Source: Chryseolinea soli
Lineage (GTDB): Bacteria > Bacteroidota > Bacteroidia > Cytophagales > Cyclobacteriaceae
Assembly (NCBI RefSeq): GCF_003589925.1
Contig: NZ_CP032382.1
Span: 6,076,001 to 6,140,000 of the forward strand
Direction: 5' to 3'
DNA length: 64,000 nucleotides
A program made the translations under genes and the position numbers. The notes under the pieces were generated by a model that had not been told where the DNA came from, searched no databases, and saw only the letters and a program-made list of their open reading frames with translations. This document shows, piece after piece, positions 9,940 through 18,524 of this stretch (position 1 is its first letter; each line of letters starts with the position of its first letter).

Positions 9940-11172
9940 TTATACAACCTGTACTCCCGACATTTCGAGCTTATATCCCTTCCCATGAACATTCGTTATT
10001 CTCAGCTCGGGATCACTGCTTAATTTCTTTCGAAGCTTCGATACAAACATATCCAGACTGCGACCGGTGATGACGCCTTCGTTGATCCAGACTTCCTGCA
10101 TCAGTGTTTCGCGAGGAATCAGTTCTCCAAAACATTTATTGAACAATTCGAGGATCTTGCATTCCTTGTCGGTGAGACTGATCACCTCGCTCCCCAACAG
10201 CAAACGCTGACCCTTTACATCAAATAAAAATTTCCCCAACGCAGCTAATTCAGGAACGGATTCTTTTCGTATAGTGTGGTCTTGAGCCTGCACGGGCATC
10301 GGCGTTAAAATTTTCCCGGAACGCCCCATCAACAAGATGACCACTAACACCACCACCATGCCGCCGTAAACCAGATTGATGAATGGATAGTCAAAGTTTG
10401 TCGTGTTGACTTCTTCAAAGTTTTGATTGGCTTCCTGAGGATCAACTTTAACGGATTCGGATTCTTCAGGCATCTGGCCGATGTCATGGTCTAACGTTGT
10501 CGGTTTGATCTCCTCAGGTTTTGAATTGGCTTCCTGAGGAGCAGCTTTAACGGATTCTTCAGGCGTCTGGTCGATGCCGAAGTTGGTCGGTTTGATTTCT
10601 TCACGTTTTGGACTGGCATCCTGAGGGTCAACTTTGCCTGATTTGAGATCCAGTGGGTCGACGTCAGCTTTCTCCTGTTCTATGTTCTCATAAAAATCCG
10701 GAAAGGCAAATTCGATTGTATAACAGCCTTGGGGCTGACGTCTGCCCCTGCAGGGCAGTAAGTCGGGTGTGGTATTATTGAATTGGAAACCATAGACAAT
10801 GCCGGCGGTCAAACAATCATGGACTGTAACGGTGTAGCCGGAAGGGAACTGTGTTTTGGGAAGCAAGTCCAGTGACATCGCCATGAGCGAATCGTGACTG
10901 AAAACGAATTCATTTTCGAACTGGAGCAAAAACGTGCCTTCTTTAGTCTCGGTAACCGGCAATACACGTGAGGTTAAATCACCCGCCTGCAAGAGCAACC
11001 GATGACCAATCTCACGGATCAGGAGGTTCACGTGCTTCGCCCGTAAGTCGTGGTCAGGAGGCGTTGTGAAAGATGAGGCGATAAAAAAAATGGCGAGCAT
11101 CACAATGGCCATGCCCGACCTCACCACCAACCCGTGGGTAAAAAAGCCGCTAAAATGAGAATTTAGACGCAT
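9940..11172 (-). CDS. transmembrane winged-helix transcriptional regulator
   Basis: A 410-aa protein with an unusual layout. A first hydrophobic segment (18-36) is followed by an extracytoplasmic region with Cys120, Cys141 and Cys150. Next comes a low-complexity spacer (about 177-260) of three imperfect 30-33 residue repeats of the type VDPQEANxxxEEIKPT. A second membrane segment (264-283) precedes a C-terminal OmpR/PhoB-type winged helix (about 310-406; LTDKECKILELF, LDMFVSKLRKKL, VHGKGYKLE). The DNA-binding domain would be cytoplasmic and the sensor periplasmic: one-component signalling like ToxR but with reversed domain order. Candidate operators overlap its own start and lie upstream of the divergent VWA gene. 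The signal it senses is unknown. Confidence 0.85.
   Translation of the reverse strand: MRLNSHFSGFFTHGLVVRSGMAIVMLAIFFIASSFTTPPDHDLRAKHVNLLIREIGHRLLLQAGDLTSRVLPVTETKEGTFLLQFENEFVFSHDSLMAMSLDLLPKTQFPSGYTVTVHDCLTAGIVYGFQFNNTTPDLLPCRGRRQPQGCYTIEFAFPDFYENIEQEKADVDPLDLKSGKVDPQDASPKREEIKPTNFGIDQTPEESVKAAPQEANSKPEEIKPTTLDHDIGQMPEESESVKVDPQEANQNFEEVNTTNFDYPFINLVYGGMVVVLVVILLMGRSGKILTPMPVQAQDHTIRKESVPELAALGKFLFDVKGQRLLLGSEVISLTDKECKILELFNKCFGELIPRETLMQEVWINEGVITGRSLDMFVSKLRKKLSSDPELRITNVHGKGYKLEMSGVQVV
10393..10644 (-). repeat. in-gene tandem repeats (3 imperfect copies)
   Basis: Three degenerate copies of about 90-100 nt encode the Pro/Glu-rich spacer next to the second membrane segment of the winged-helix regulator. 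Each copy has a (V/A)xPQ(D/E)A core and an EE(I/V)(K/N) motif. They probably set the distance between the sensor domain and the membrane, and their number may vary between strains. Confidence 0.7.
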
Positions 11173-11198
11173 TTACATTCCTTTTACAATTCATTACA
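11172..11198. promoter_or_regulatory. candidate operator at the regulator's start codon
   Basis: TTTACA at 11172-11177, TTTACA at 11183-11188 and ATTACA at 11193-11198 form direct repeats spaced 11 and 10 bp. That is the periodicity used by PhoB/OmpR-family tandem dimers. The array overlaps the ribosome-binding region and start codon of the winged-helix regulator gene, which suggests autoregulation. Confidence 0.5.
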
Positions 11199-11533
11199 AT
11201 GAGTGGCAACGCGGTAGCGTACGCCTGTGTGAAGTTAAAACAATTTTGCTTATGAAACCTTTCCAGGAAATCGTCTACCATCATCTTTTTGCTCACGACA
11301 TGTTGAGCATCGCTTACCTGGGCGCGACCTTTCCAGCAGCTCCAGTTGTGTCCGTCTGAAACACGGACTCATTTTTCAAATTTGATCACGGATGACCTGT
11401 TAACCCGTTCAAAACAGTTCACTTTCAGACCCGTCCGCAGCGAGCGCAGTCAAAAAGAAAACAACGCAAAAAGACGATCAAGATGGCCGCTAAAAGTTTA
11501 ATTGACGGGCTTCTGAACGCCGTATGGGAAAAA
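11199..11533. other. intergenic region, no recognised gene
   Basis: The central part of the divergent spacer between the winged-helix regulator and the VWA gene. A 35-codon open frame starting at ATG 11252 has no family resemblance and no supporting ribosome-binding site, so I do not call it. No hairpin stands out. Confidence 0.4.
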
Positions 11534-11571
11534 TTTACATGCATTTACATTCTTTTTACAAGCCATTTACT
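11534..11571. promoter_or_regulatory. candidate operator upstream of VWA gene
   Basis: TTTACA recurs at 11534, 11544 and 11555, and a final TTTACt at 11566, so the spacing is 10, 11 and 11 bp. A 21-nt block here (11541-11561) matches 11169-11189 at the regulator's own start at 20 of 21 positions. It lies about 170-200 nt upstream of the VWA start codon, a plausible activator position. Confidence 0.5.
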
Positions 11572-11739
11572 ACTGCCCCTGCTCATCGTACGTACGTTTG
11601 GTTACACAAACCAAAAGCAGCTTTTTATGACCCATTTGAAAAAATATTCAGGTTGTCACCGGGTCCATGTCTGACCACAAAAATCCAAATGGGAGACACG
11701 GCGAACGCCTGAAACTTGACCAAAATAAAACATACGATT

Positions 11740-12900
11740 ATGAAACTACTTCGTCATTACCGCATCCTTTCAAGACCCCTTGTATTGCTGGTGGCCTTCC
11801 TGTTCATGAGCTTCACAACAGACAAAGTCAATGGTGTTGCTCCTGCAAAAGATCAAACGATCATGATCGCGCTTTTGCTTGATACGAGCAATAGTATGGA
11901 TGGTCTGATCGATCAGGCAAAATCGCAGTTGTGGAGAATTGTAAACGAAGTGGCCGCGGCCAAAAGCGGAGATGGCAAGCAGCCCAATATTAAGATTGCG
12001 TTGTATGAATATGGCAATGACGGACTTTCGTCTTTTGAAGGCTATATCCGCCAGGTGAGTCCTTTAACCGAAGACCTTGATGTTCTTTCGGAGAAGCTGT
12101 TTTCACTAAGCACCAATGGTGGAAATGAATTTTGCGGATATGTGATCGAAACTTCCTTGAATCAATTGGCGTGGTCTGCTTCCAATGCTGACTTGAAGAT
12201 GATTTTCATTGCAGGCAACGAGCCCTTTACGCAGGGAAATGTATCGTACGAGCTAGCCTGTAGGACGGCAAAAGAAAAGGGTGTTATGGTGAATGCCATT
12301 TACTGCGGCGATTTTGCCGACGGCATCACGTTGGGCTGGAAGCGTGGTGCGGAACTAACCGGCGGAGCCTTTATGAGCATCGAACAAAACAACAAGACTG
12401 TCTACGTGCCAACACCATACGATGATCAGATTGCTGCGTTGAACGATAAACTTAACGCGACCTATGTTTACTACGGGGCATCCGGTGAGTATAGGAAGGA
12501 GCAACAAATTTCACAAGACAAAAACGCAGCGAGTTATGGATCGGCCAATATAGCGGAGCGCAGCTTTTGCAAGAGTTCACATGCCTATAAGAACTCCAGT
12601 TGGGATCTGGTGGATGCCGCAAAAGACAATGAAAAAGTAATTGTGGAAACCAAGTCAGACGACCTCCCCAAAGAAATGCGCACCATGAGCATGGAGCAGC
12701 GCAAGGGATACATCAAGCAAAAATCGGAAGAGCGAACAAAGATTCAGGTTGAGATACAATCCCTGAATAAAAAACGACAGGAATATATCTTTAAAAATAC
12801 TCCCCAAAGCAGCAAAGATAAAATGTTAGATGCATCCATGATGAAAGCAATTAAAGAACAGGGGAGTGCAAAGAATTTGAAGTGGGCAGAAGGTTGTTAG
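11740..12900 (+). CDS. secreted von Willebrand factor A domain protein
   Basis: ATG at 11740 is chosen over an in-frame TTG because it starts a normal signal peptide or anchor (hydrophobic stretch LVLLVAFLFMSF). The 386-aa product has a VWA domain (about 38-250) with an intact DxSxS MIDAS metal site (DTSNSM, Asp48, Ser50, Ser52). The C-terminus (about 300-370) is highly charged and helical. VWA domains bind protein ligands through a divalent metal; the ligand here is unknown. It is divergent from the membrane winged-helix regulator and has matching upstream repeats, so it is the best candidate target gene. A BNR-repeat gene follows 76 nt downstream and may share the transcript. Confidence 0.85.
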   Translation: MKLLRHYRILSRPLVLLVAFLFMSFTTDKVNGVAPAKDQTIMIALLLDTSNSMDGLIDQAKSQLWRIVNEVAAAKSGDGKQPNIKIALYEYGNDGLSSFEGYIRQVSPLTEDLDVLSEKLFSLSTNGGNEFCGYVIETSLNQLAWSASNADLKMIFIAGNEPFTQGNVSYELACRTAKEKGVMVNAIYCGDFADGITLGWKRGAELTGGAFMSIEQNNKTVYVPTPYDDQIAALNDKLNATYVYYGASGEYRKEQQISQDKNAASYGSANIAERSFCKSSHAYKNSSWDLVDAAKDNEKVIVETKSDDLPKEMRTMSMEQRKGYIKQKSEERTKIQVEIQSLNKKRQEYIFKNTPQSSKDKMLDASMMKAIKEQGSAKNLKWAEGC

Positions 12901-12976
12901 CTTATGAAGATCGTAACAAAAAAATAATGGCTGTAATCTTGATGCGTATTATTTCATTAAACTAAATCAAATTTAT

Positions 12977-13972
12977 ATGCGTTTCCTACATCTGACGTTG
13001 TTGTATTTTATGCTGAGCGCCTTTTCTTCTGATCCAGCGGCAAAGATTTTAAAATCCATCACGGCCAATCCGGCCGCAACAAATGATGTTGAACCGGGGG
13101 CAACCAATACCATTTTCCAATCAAAAGATGGGGGACAGACCTGGGAAGACATCAGTCATGGCTTGCCTGAAAATGAACAGCCTGAAGGCTTTTTTGAAGG
13201 AGAGTCGGATGTCTATTTGCGTATAAAAAATGTAATGTATCACAGTAAAAGTAACCTCAAAACTCCTGTTTGGGAAAAAGAGATTGGTCTTGATCTACGA
13301 AGCGCCTCGATTGCTTTCAATCGTTCCGGAGTGATGGCCTACAATTATGATGGGCAAATTTATCAAAAGGCACCCGCTGCAGGAACCTGGTTGCCGATAT
13401 ATACAAGTTTCAAAGGACGTTCGATGCGAACTGTTTTTGAAACCTCTGATGGGACGGTGTTCTTAGGTTGCGATAGCGGTCTTTACAAATCTACCGACAG
13501 GGGAGAAAGCTGGAAGCAAGTACAAGATGAAGGCTGGGTCATGCACATGGTGGAGTCAAAAGGTCTTCTCATCGCGACGGGTCAAAAGGGCATCATGCGT
13601 TCGACCGACAATGGTGAACACTGGGAATGGGTAATCCGCGAGGGTGGTGTGGGTATAGCCATTGAACGTATCGAAGGTGGATTTGCTGCGATATCTTCTA
13701 ATACAACGACCATGTCCAGAAGGATGCGCATTTCATTGGACAATGGAAAAACCTGGAAAGCCATTGATGAAGGACTTCAGCCTTCTTTGTTCATTTCATC
13801 GATCAAACAAATGGGTGAATATTTAATATGCGGTCACCCGGATGGTATATTCCGATCATCTGACATGGGTAAAACATGGAATCTTGTTCATTCCGGTGTT
13901 GATCAGAAGGTGTTTAGAATATATGTTTCTGGCAAAATATTGTACGCGGTAGCAGGAGGTGCTGGATGCTGA
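12977..13972 (+). CDS. BNR/Asp-box repeat (sialidase-like propeller) protein
   Basis: A 331-aa protein with a short N-terminal hydrophobic segment. It has at least five Asp-box repeats of the form S.D.G.TW: SKDGGQTWED, STDRGESWKQ, STDNGEHWEW, SLDNGKTWKA and SSDMGKTWNL. This predicts a beta-propeller like those of the YCF48/photosystem-assembly and sialidase-like families. No sialidase catalytic residues (Arg triad, FRIP) are visible, so it is probably a binding or scaffold propeller. It follows the VWA gene on the same strand and may be co-regulated. It ends 19 nt before the convergent CBM9-like gene. Confidence 0.8.
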   Translation: MRFLHLTLLYFMLSAFSSDPAAKILKSITANPAATNDVEPGATNTIFQSKDGGQTWEDISHGLPENEQPEGFFEGESDVYLRIKNVMYHSKSNLKTPVWEKEIGLDLRSASIAFNRSGVMAYNYDGQIYQKAPAAGTWLPIYTSFKGRSMRTVFETSDGTVFLGCDSGLYKSTDRGESWKQVQDEGWVMHMVESKGLLIATGQKGIMRSTDNGEHWEWVIREGGVGIAIERIEGGFAAISSNTTTMSRRMRISLDNGKTWKAIDEGLQPSLFISSIKQMGEYLICGHPDGIFRSSDMGKTWNLVHSGVDQKVFRIYVSGKILYAVAGGAGC

Positions 13973-13991
13973 AATATAGGCTTCCCTCTGG

Positions 13992-14909
13992 CTATTTCGT
14001 CGTCTTCCCAACCGGTTCTTTCGAGAACTCCACGGCGGTAAAACACTCGGGTACGTGCGAGTCCCAAACGCCGTGCGGGCTCATGGCCCAGCCGCCAGAA
14101 TCATGTGCGGGTGCCGGCGCTTTGTACGTATTGAATCTGGAGAAATCCATCCGCCACACGTCGCCGTTGTGGGGTGGTAATGACCGGCCGCCATTCCATG
14201 TAGCGAAACCTGCCCATGGCAACGCGAGCTCTACCGTCCACCCACGATCGCGGTCTTTGTCGTTGTTGATCGTGCCGTCGACATGCACGGCTTTCAGGAG
14301 ACCCGGATAATCCCAGTTCCAAAACCCGATGCGCCGGCCCCGTGGATGGGATTTATACCCCACGCCGTTGAAAGGTTTGACGCCTTCGCGTGTCCGGTCG
14401 AATTCGGGGAGCTTGCTGTAGCCGTTTTTCTCGAACGTCTCCTCCCAAAAGAACAATACTTCGTAGATCGTGGCGTAGGCGTTGATCTCAAACTCATAGT
14501 ATCCATCGGGCCCGGCGATGAACAGCTCAACGTCGTTGTCGCGGTAAACCGGCGCGTCGCGGTCCGTGAGTGTGGCCTTAACGTTAGGTTCTTCAATCCA
14601 GAAGCCGACGTACAGGTATTTTTCATCCCACAGTACGGCGGCCTTCGTATCCAGGTGCGTAGGTGTCCCCTTGATCAGGTCGACGAAGCGCGGCGACCGG
14701 GCAGCGTCTTTCCAGGCGGCTTCATCCAGTTTGCCATCGATGGCGAGCGTTTCCGTGATCTGGTGGGCTGTATAGTGAACAACATCCTTTTCCTGGCAAG
14801 GCAGCGTCTCCAAATTTTGCATGTTCGTGACAACACCGGGTGATTCGTTCATGTCGGGGATAAAACAGGCGATAATGAGCGCGGCGAATAAAACTCCTTT
14901 GTAGATCAT
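13992..14909 (-). CDS. carbohydrate-binding family 9-like protein
   Basis: A 305-aa protein with an N-terminal hydrophobic segment. The rest matches the CBM9-like/DOMON fold: LAIDGKLDEAAWKDA, AAVLWDEKYLYVGFWIEEP, RDNDVELFIAGPDGYYEFEINAYATIYEV, then WTVELALPWAGF and a final DVWRMDFSRF. In Bacteroidota such stand-alone proteins are secreted and linked to glycan use; direct sugar binding is inferred from the family only. No glycosidase is adjacent. It is divergent from the Kelch lipoprotein gene. Confidence 0.88.
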   Translation of the reverse strand: MIYKGVLFAALIIACFIPDMNESPGVVTNMQNLETLPCQEKDVVHYTAHQITETLAIDGKLDEAAWKDAARSPRFVDLIKGTPTHLDTKAAVLWDEKYLYVGFWIEEPNVKATLTDRDAPVYRDNDVELFIAGPDGYYEFEINAYATIYEVLFFWEETFEKNGYSKLPEFDRTREGVKPFNGVGYKSHPRGRRIGFWNWDYPGLLKAVHVDGTINNDKDRDRGWTVELALPWAGFATWNGGRSLPPHNGDVWRMDFSRFNTYKAPAPAHDSGGWAMSPHGVWDSHVPECFTAVEFSKEPVGKTTK

Positions 14910-15147
14910 CTTAAAAAGTAAACCAATGCGTCAAACTACAGAAAAGAAAATCGCGGTTGCGTTGGTTTTGGTTATACATACGGCAGCGACGTATGAGCGG
15001 TAACAGGAGGGGAGGACAGAGATTTTTTTTCAGCCGAGCAAGGGAAGCCGGGAAGGGATGTGCAGCCAGCATAAATAAAACATTTCCTTGTACCAGGCTT
15101 TGGTCCCCAGCAAAAACCATTATATTTTTAGCTTTCTAATTTTTCAC

Positions 15148-16431
15148 ATGTTAAAATTTATCGATCAACTTAGTTTTCTCGTTGTTTTATTTGGATTTCT
15201 TTTTGGTTTTACGGCTTGTCAGGATGAAGGAGAGGAAGAAACTGTTACCGGGAAAGGCGCTATCAAAGTTATGCTGGTTTCCGGCGCCGCTCAAATAGGA
15301 ACGACTCCGTTTGATGTTACCATTCTGAATGCAAAAAACGAAGTGTTGTATACATTTACCGGCGTTACAATCGCCGATGCCGATAGACGTTATGCGCTGG
15401 ATCCGGGCGAATACAAAGTTGCCATTCAATCTAAACGGTCAGCGGTCCTCCAGATTACTGACAATCTCTTTAGTGGTACGTCTGACTTCTTTGTAATAAC
15501 CAGCACCCAGACAATAGACATTCCGGTGCCAATCCATGCTGAGCCATTCGAGCAATGGGTTCGCGTGGCAGATGCTCCATTTAATCCGCGCTACGGATCG
15601 ACATCTTTTATTATTGACAGCACGATTTACGTTGGACTGGGTGCTAATTTTTTGAATGAGCGATTTCAAGATTGGTGGTCTTATTCTATAGCCACGAATA
15701 CCTGGGCAAAGCTTCGGAATTTTCCGGGAGGAAAAAGATTTGCCACCCTCGGGTTCAGCGTGAATGACAAGGGATATGTCTGCCTCGGATATGCTGAAGA
15801 TAATTCAAATTTGATCGAGCTCTGGGAGTATAATCCGGTTGACGATAGCTGGGAGAGGCTAGCTGATTTTCCGGGGGATGGCCGTTCCAGTGCGACAGCG
15901 TTTGTCCTGGATGATAAAATACACGTCGGGTCGGGAATAAGGAATGGTTATATCTCATTGTTGGATTTTTACACATACGACAGAATTCAAAATAAGTGGT
16001 CGGCCATTGCAGATTTTCCAGGCGATTCAACCTACGGCTTTACGAGTTTGACGATCAACAACACAAGTCACTTGTTGGCAGGAGTAGTTGACAATGATGT
16101 GCGAACCAAACAACATTTTACCTACAACGCTGCCACCGGCTGGACACAGCAACCCGATTTTCCGGGCGAAGCAAGACTGGAAGGAGTTGCGTTCGGCATA
16201 AACGGAATCGCCTATTTTGGATTGGGTTCTATTGATAACAATACACCCGGCCGTGATTTTTGGAAATTTGATCCCAAGAATTCAGCGTGGACACGGGTGG
16301 ATGATTTTGTTGGCCAGCGCCGGTTTATAATGATGTCCGGATCGAATGGCTATATTGGTTATGCTGGGTTAGGGTATTATGGCAATACGATGTACAATGA
16401 TTTATATCTGTACTTTCCGGCAGTCCATTAA
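15148..16431 (+). CDS. Kelch-repeat lipoprotein
   Basis: ATG at 15148 starts a lipoprotein signal peptide with lipobox GFTAC (Cys24), followed by acidic residues. Residues of about 35-130 form a beta-rich domain resembling PEGA/DUF4397-type modules. From about 140 to the end there are six Kelch-like repeats of about 45 residues (for example EYNPVDDSWERLADFPGDGR and TYDRIQNKWSAIADFPGD), giving a six-bladed propeller. The in-frame start 60 nt upstream would spoil the signal peptide. Probably membrane-anchored in the periplasm or on the cell surface; ligand unknown. Confidence 0.88.
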   Translation: MLKFIDQLSFLVVLFGFLFGFTACQDEGEEETVTGKGAIKVMLVSGAAQIGTTPFDVTILNAKNEVLYTFTGVTIADADRRYALDPGEYKVAIQSKRSAVLQITDNLFSGTSDFFVITSTQTIDIPVPIHAEPFEQWVRVADAPFNPRYGSTSFIIDSTIYVGLGANFLNERFQDWWSYSIATNTWAKLRNFPGGKRFATLGFSVNDKGYVCLGYAEDNSNLIELWEYNPVDDSWERLADFPGDGRSSATAFVLDDKIHVGSGIRNGYISLLDFYTYDRIQNKWSAIADFPGDSTYGFTSLTINNTSHLLAGVVDNDVRTKQHFTYNAATGWTQQPDFPGEARLEGVAFGINGIAYFGLGSIDNNTPGRDFWKFDPKNSAWTRVDDFVGQRRFIMMSGSNGYIGYAGLGYYGNTMYNDLYLYFPAVH

Positions 16432-16603
16432 CATCGAAAGCCGAGACCTTGACGCACATGGCTTGCCCGGTCTTTATTGAAGTTTTTGGTGCGGTGGGTT
16501 GATGGAAGTATTTGGTTTGGTGCAAAGAGAGTCAGGAATGACTCTATAGCTAGCGGACACTAAATTATTGGAGAGGGTGTCTGGCGATTGCTCGACATGA
16601 CTG

Positions 16604-17377
16604 TTATCTTTTCCGCCAGAGTGAACTTAGGGGTGTTCGTTGAAGCACAAATTCAAAATAAGCTACACCAAAGAAAAACATACCATACCCAATCGAAAGT
16701 AACTGATGAAGCAGATGTTCATGCTCATACTTTTTCGATACGATTGTGAAGGGGAGCCCAAACACATATTTATCAATGTGAGGCCATTTAACTTCGAGTG
16801 CTGCCAGACAAATAAGCCAAAGCGAGAAACCAATCGCAACAGGCACAATGAAATTCTTTGAACGTACTGCCAGCCAAAAACCTAGCCCACTGATGCCGAA
16901 CGTTGATCCATACGCCAGTAAATTAAGTTTCAACAATTCAGGCCATCGATCGAGGTATGCTAAAAAATCCAGACCGAATTGAATATCAATCACGCCGGCA
17001 CTCATCGCCGTGTAAACATTAAAAATCAACAGGAAGGCAATCGCTAGCACTTGCAGAGCTATGAACTTGGCCAACAAGATGTGAAAGAACGATTGTGGTG
17101 ATGCCAACACCTGCTTCCATGCATTATTTTTGACTTCCATCTGCATCAGTAATGTGCTCGCCAGCACAAAAAAGAGCGGAAGAAAGACAAACGCGAAAAC
17201 CATAAAACCTTCTTTGTAAAAATCATCCCAGCCATTGACCGGATTGCCTGGGTAAGGCGAGTCATAATCGAACAACTGCACAAACGGGATAATGAACGCG
17301 GCGATCAGCATGAGATAAATCACCGAGGTGCGGTTTATTTTCAGAAATTCTGATCGGAGAGAAGCTGCAAAAGTCAT
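16604..17377 (-). CDS. ABC-2 type transporter permease
   Basis: A 257-aa integral membrane protein with about six transmembrane segments (near 18-37, 60-77, 105-125, 150-168, 175-195 and 225-245). It resembles the lantibiotic-immunity/ABC-2 permeases with an N-terminal SLRSEFLKINRTS entry helix. It starts 1 nt after the stop of the ATPase gene, so the two form one operon and one transporter. Substrate unknown; such pairs often export peptides or give bacitracin-type resistance. The divergent LytS/LytTR genes may regulate it. Confidence 0.85.
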   Translation of the reverse strand: MTFAASLRSEFLKINRTSVIYLMLIAAFIIPFVQLFDYDSPYPGNPVNGWDDFYKEGFMVFAFVFLPLFFVLASTLLMQMEVKNNAWKQVLASPQSFFHILLAKFIALQVLAIAFLLIFNVYTAMSAGVIDIQFGLDFLAYLDRWPELLKLNLLAYGSTFGISGLGFWLAVRSKNFIVPVAIGFSLWLICLAALEVKWPHIDKYVFGLPFTIVSKKYEHEHLLHQLLSIGYGMFFFGVAYFEFVLQRTPLSSLWRKR

Positions 17378-17378
17378 A

Positions 17379-18287
17379 TTAACCGGTTGTTAAGGCCATA
17401 AAAATTGTTTCAAGAGTCTGCTTGCGCGGATGGAGGTCATACACATCAAGATCATTGTCGACCAAGATCCTGTTAATGGTTGCCACCTGTTGGATGTCAG
17501 TATACGGTACGACCAGATCATCTTCGAGCAACTCAGCCTGGAATTGCCTGAGCACAGCCCATGCGCGCAAATTATCAGATGTGTTCAGTTGCACCAACGA
17601 TTGCTTTTGTTGTAGCTGGTGGAGCTTTTCAAGCGAACCCTGAAATCGCATCCGGCCCTTGTAGATGATGCCGATGCGGTTTGCCATCTTCTCTACTTCT
17701 GACAAAATATGACTGGAGATGAGGAAGGTAATGCCTTCCTCTTCGTTTAGCTTCCTGATTAAACTTCTCAATTCCAGTATGCCGGCCGGATCAAGACCAT
17801 TTGTAGGTTCATCCAGAATGAGCAACTCAGGTTTTGGCAACAACGCAAGGGCAAGCGACAACCGTTGCTTCATGCCCAGTGAAAATTGCTTCACCGTTTT
17901 CTTTCCGGTATCACTCAGACCCACCATACACAGGACTTCCTGCAGCCTGGCTTTTGATGCACCATAGATCTCACGGTACACTTCCAGGTTTTCTTTTGCG
18001 GTCAGGTGATTGTACAACGAGGGGCTTTCAATCAACGATCCCACTTTACTCAATATTTCCTGGCGATGGTGTTGCAAATCTTTGCCAAGGATCTCAATGG
18101 TGCCACGCTGATTTTTCAGTAATCCCAGCAACAAACTTAACGTGGTTGTTTTTCCTGATCCATTCGGACCGAGGAACCCATAGATATTGCCACGACTTAC
18201 CTCCAGGTGAATGTTGGTGAGCGTGTTAACTCCTTTTGAATAATCGTAGAATATTCCGTTGGTGCAAATGACAGATGTTGCATTCAT
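17379..18287 (-). CDS. ABC transporter ATP-binding protein
   Basis: A 302-aa ATPase with Walker A GPNGSGKT (40-47), a Q-loop around GSLIESP, signature FSLGMKQRL (about 135-145), Walker B LLILDEPTNGLD and switch His in LISSHILSEVEK. A C-terminal extension of about 80 residues is typical of bacitracin- and lantibiotic-type exporter ATPases. It is the first gene of the two-gene operon with the ABC-2 permease. It is divergent from the LytS-type kinase, with a 237-nt shared upstream region. Confidence 0.95.
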   Translation of the reverse strand: MNATSVICTNGIFYDYSKGVNTLTNIHLEVSRGNIYGFLGPNGSGKTTTLSLLLGLLKNQRGTIEILGKDLQHHRQEILSKVGSLIESPSLYNHLTAKENLEVYREIYGASKARLQEVLCMVGLSDTGKKTVKQFSLGMKQRLSLALALLPKPELLILDEPTNGLDPAGILELRSLIRKLNEEEGITFLISSHILSEVEKMANRIGIIYKGRMRFQGSLEKLHQLQQKQSLVQLNTSDNLRAWAVLRQFQAELLEDDLVVPYTDIQQVATINRILVDNDLDVYDLHPRKQTLETIFMALTTG

Positions 18288-18524
18288 GCTTGATTGTTTT
18301 GTGACGCAACATTACGCGAGCTTCCGCAGTGTACCCAGCGGACGTGATGAAGACCTCAATAAATGTGATGGAGTAGGGGAGCGTTGGGACGAATGCCCGG
18401 AGAACAAAGGTCATCGTAAGATGCGCATGCCGATATCAAATTCCATCCCTTCTTTCGGCTGATTCGTCACAAATAATTCAAGGCAGAAAACAGATTCCTT
18501 TATATTGTACCTCGATTTGATTCT

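Noticed and set aside
11252..11359. 35-codon open frame in the regulator/VWA spacer
   Set aside because: No Shine-Dalgarno sequence, no hydrophobic or charged pattern of a known small protein, and it lies in a region better explained as regulatory DNA.
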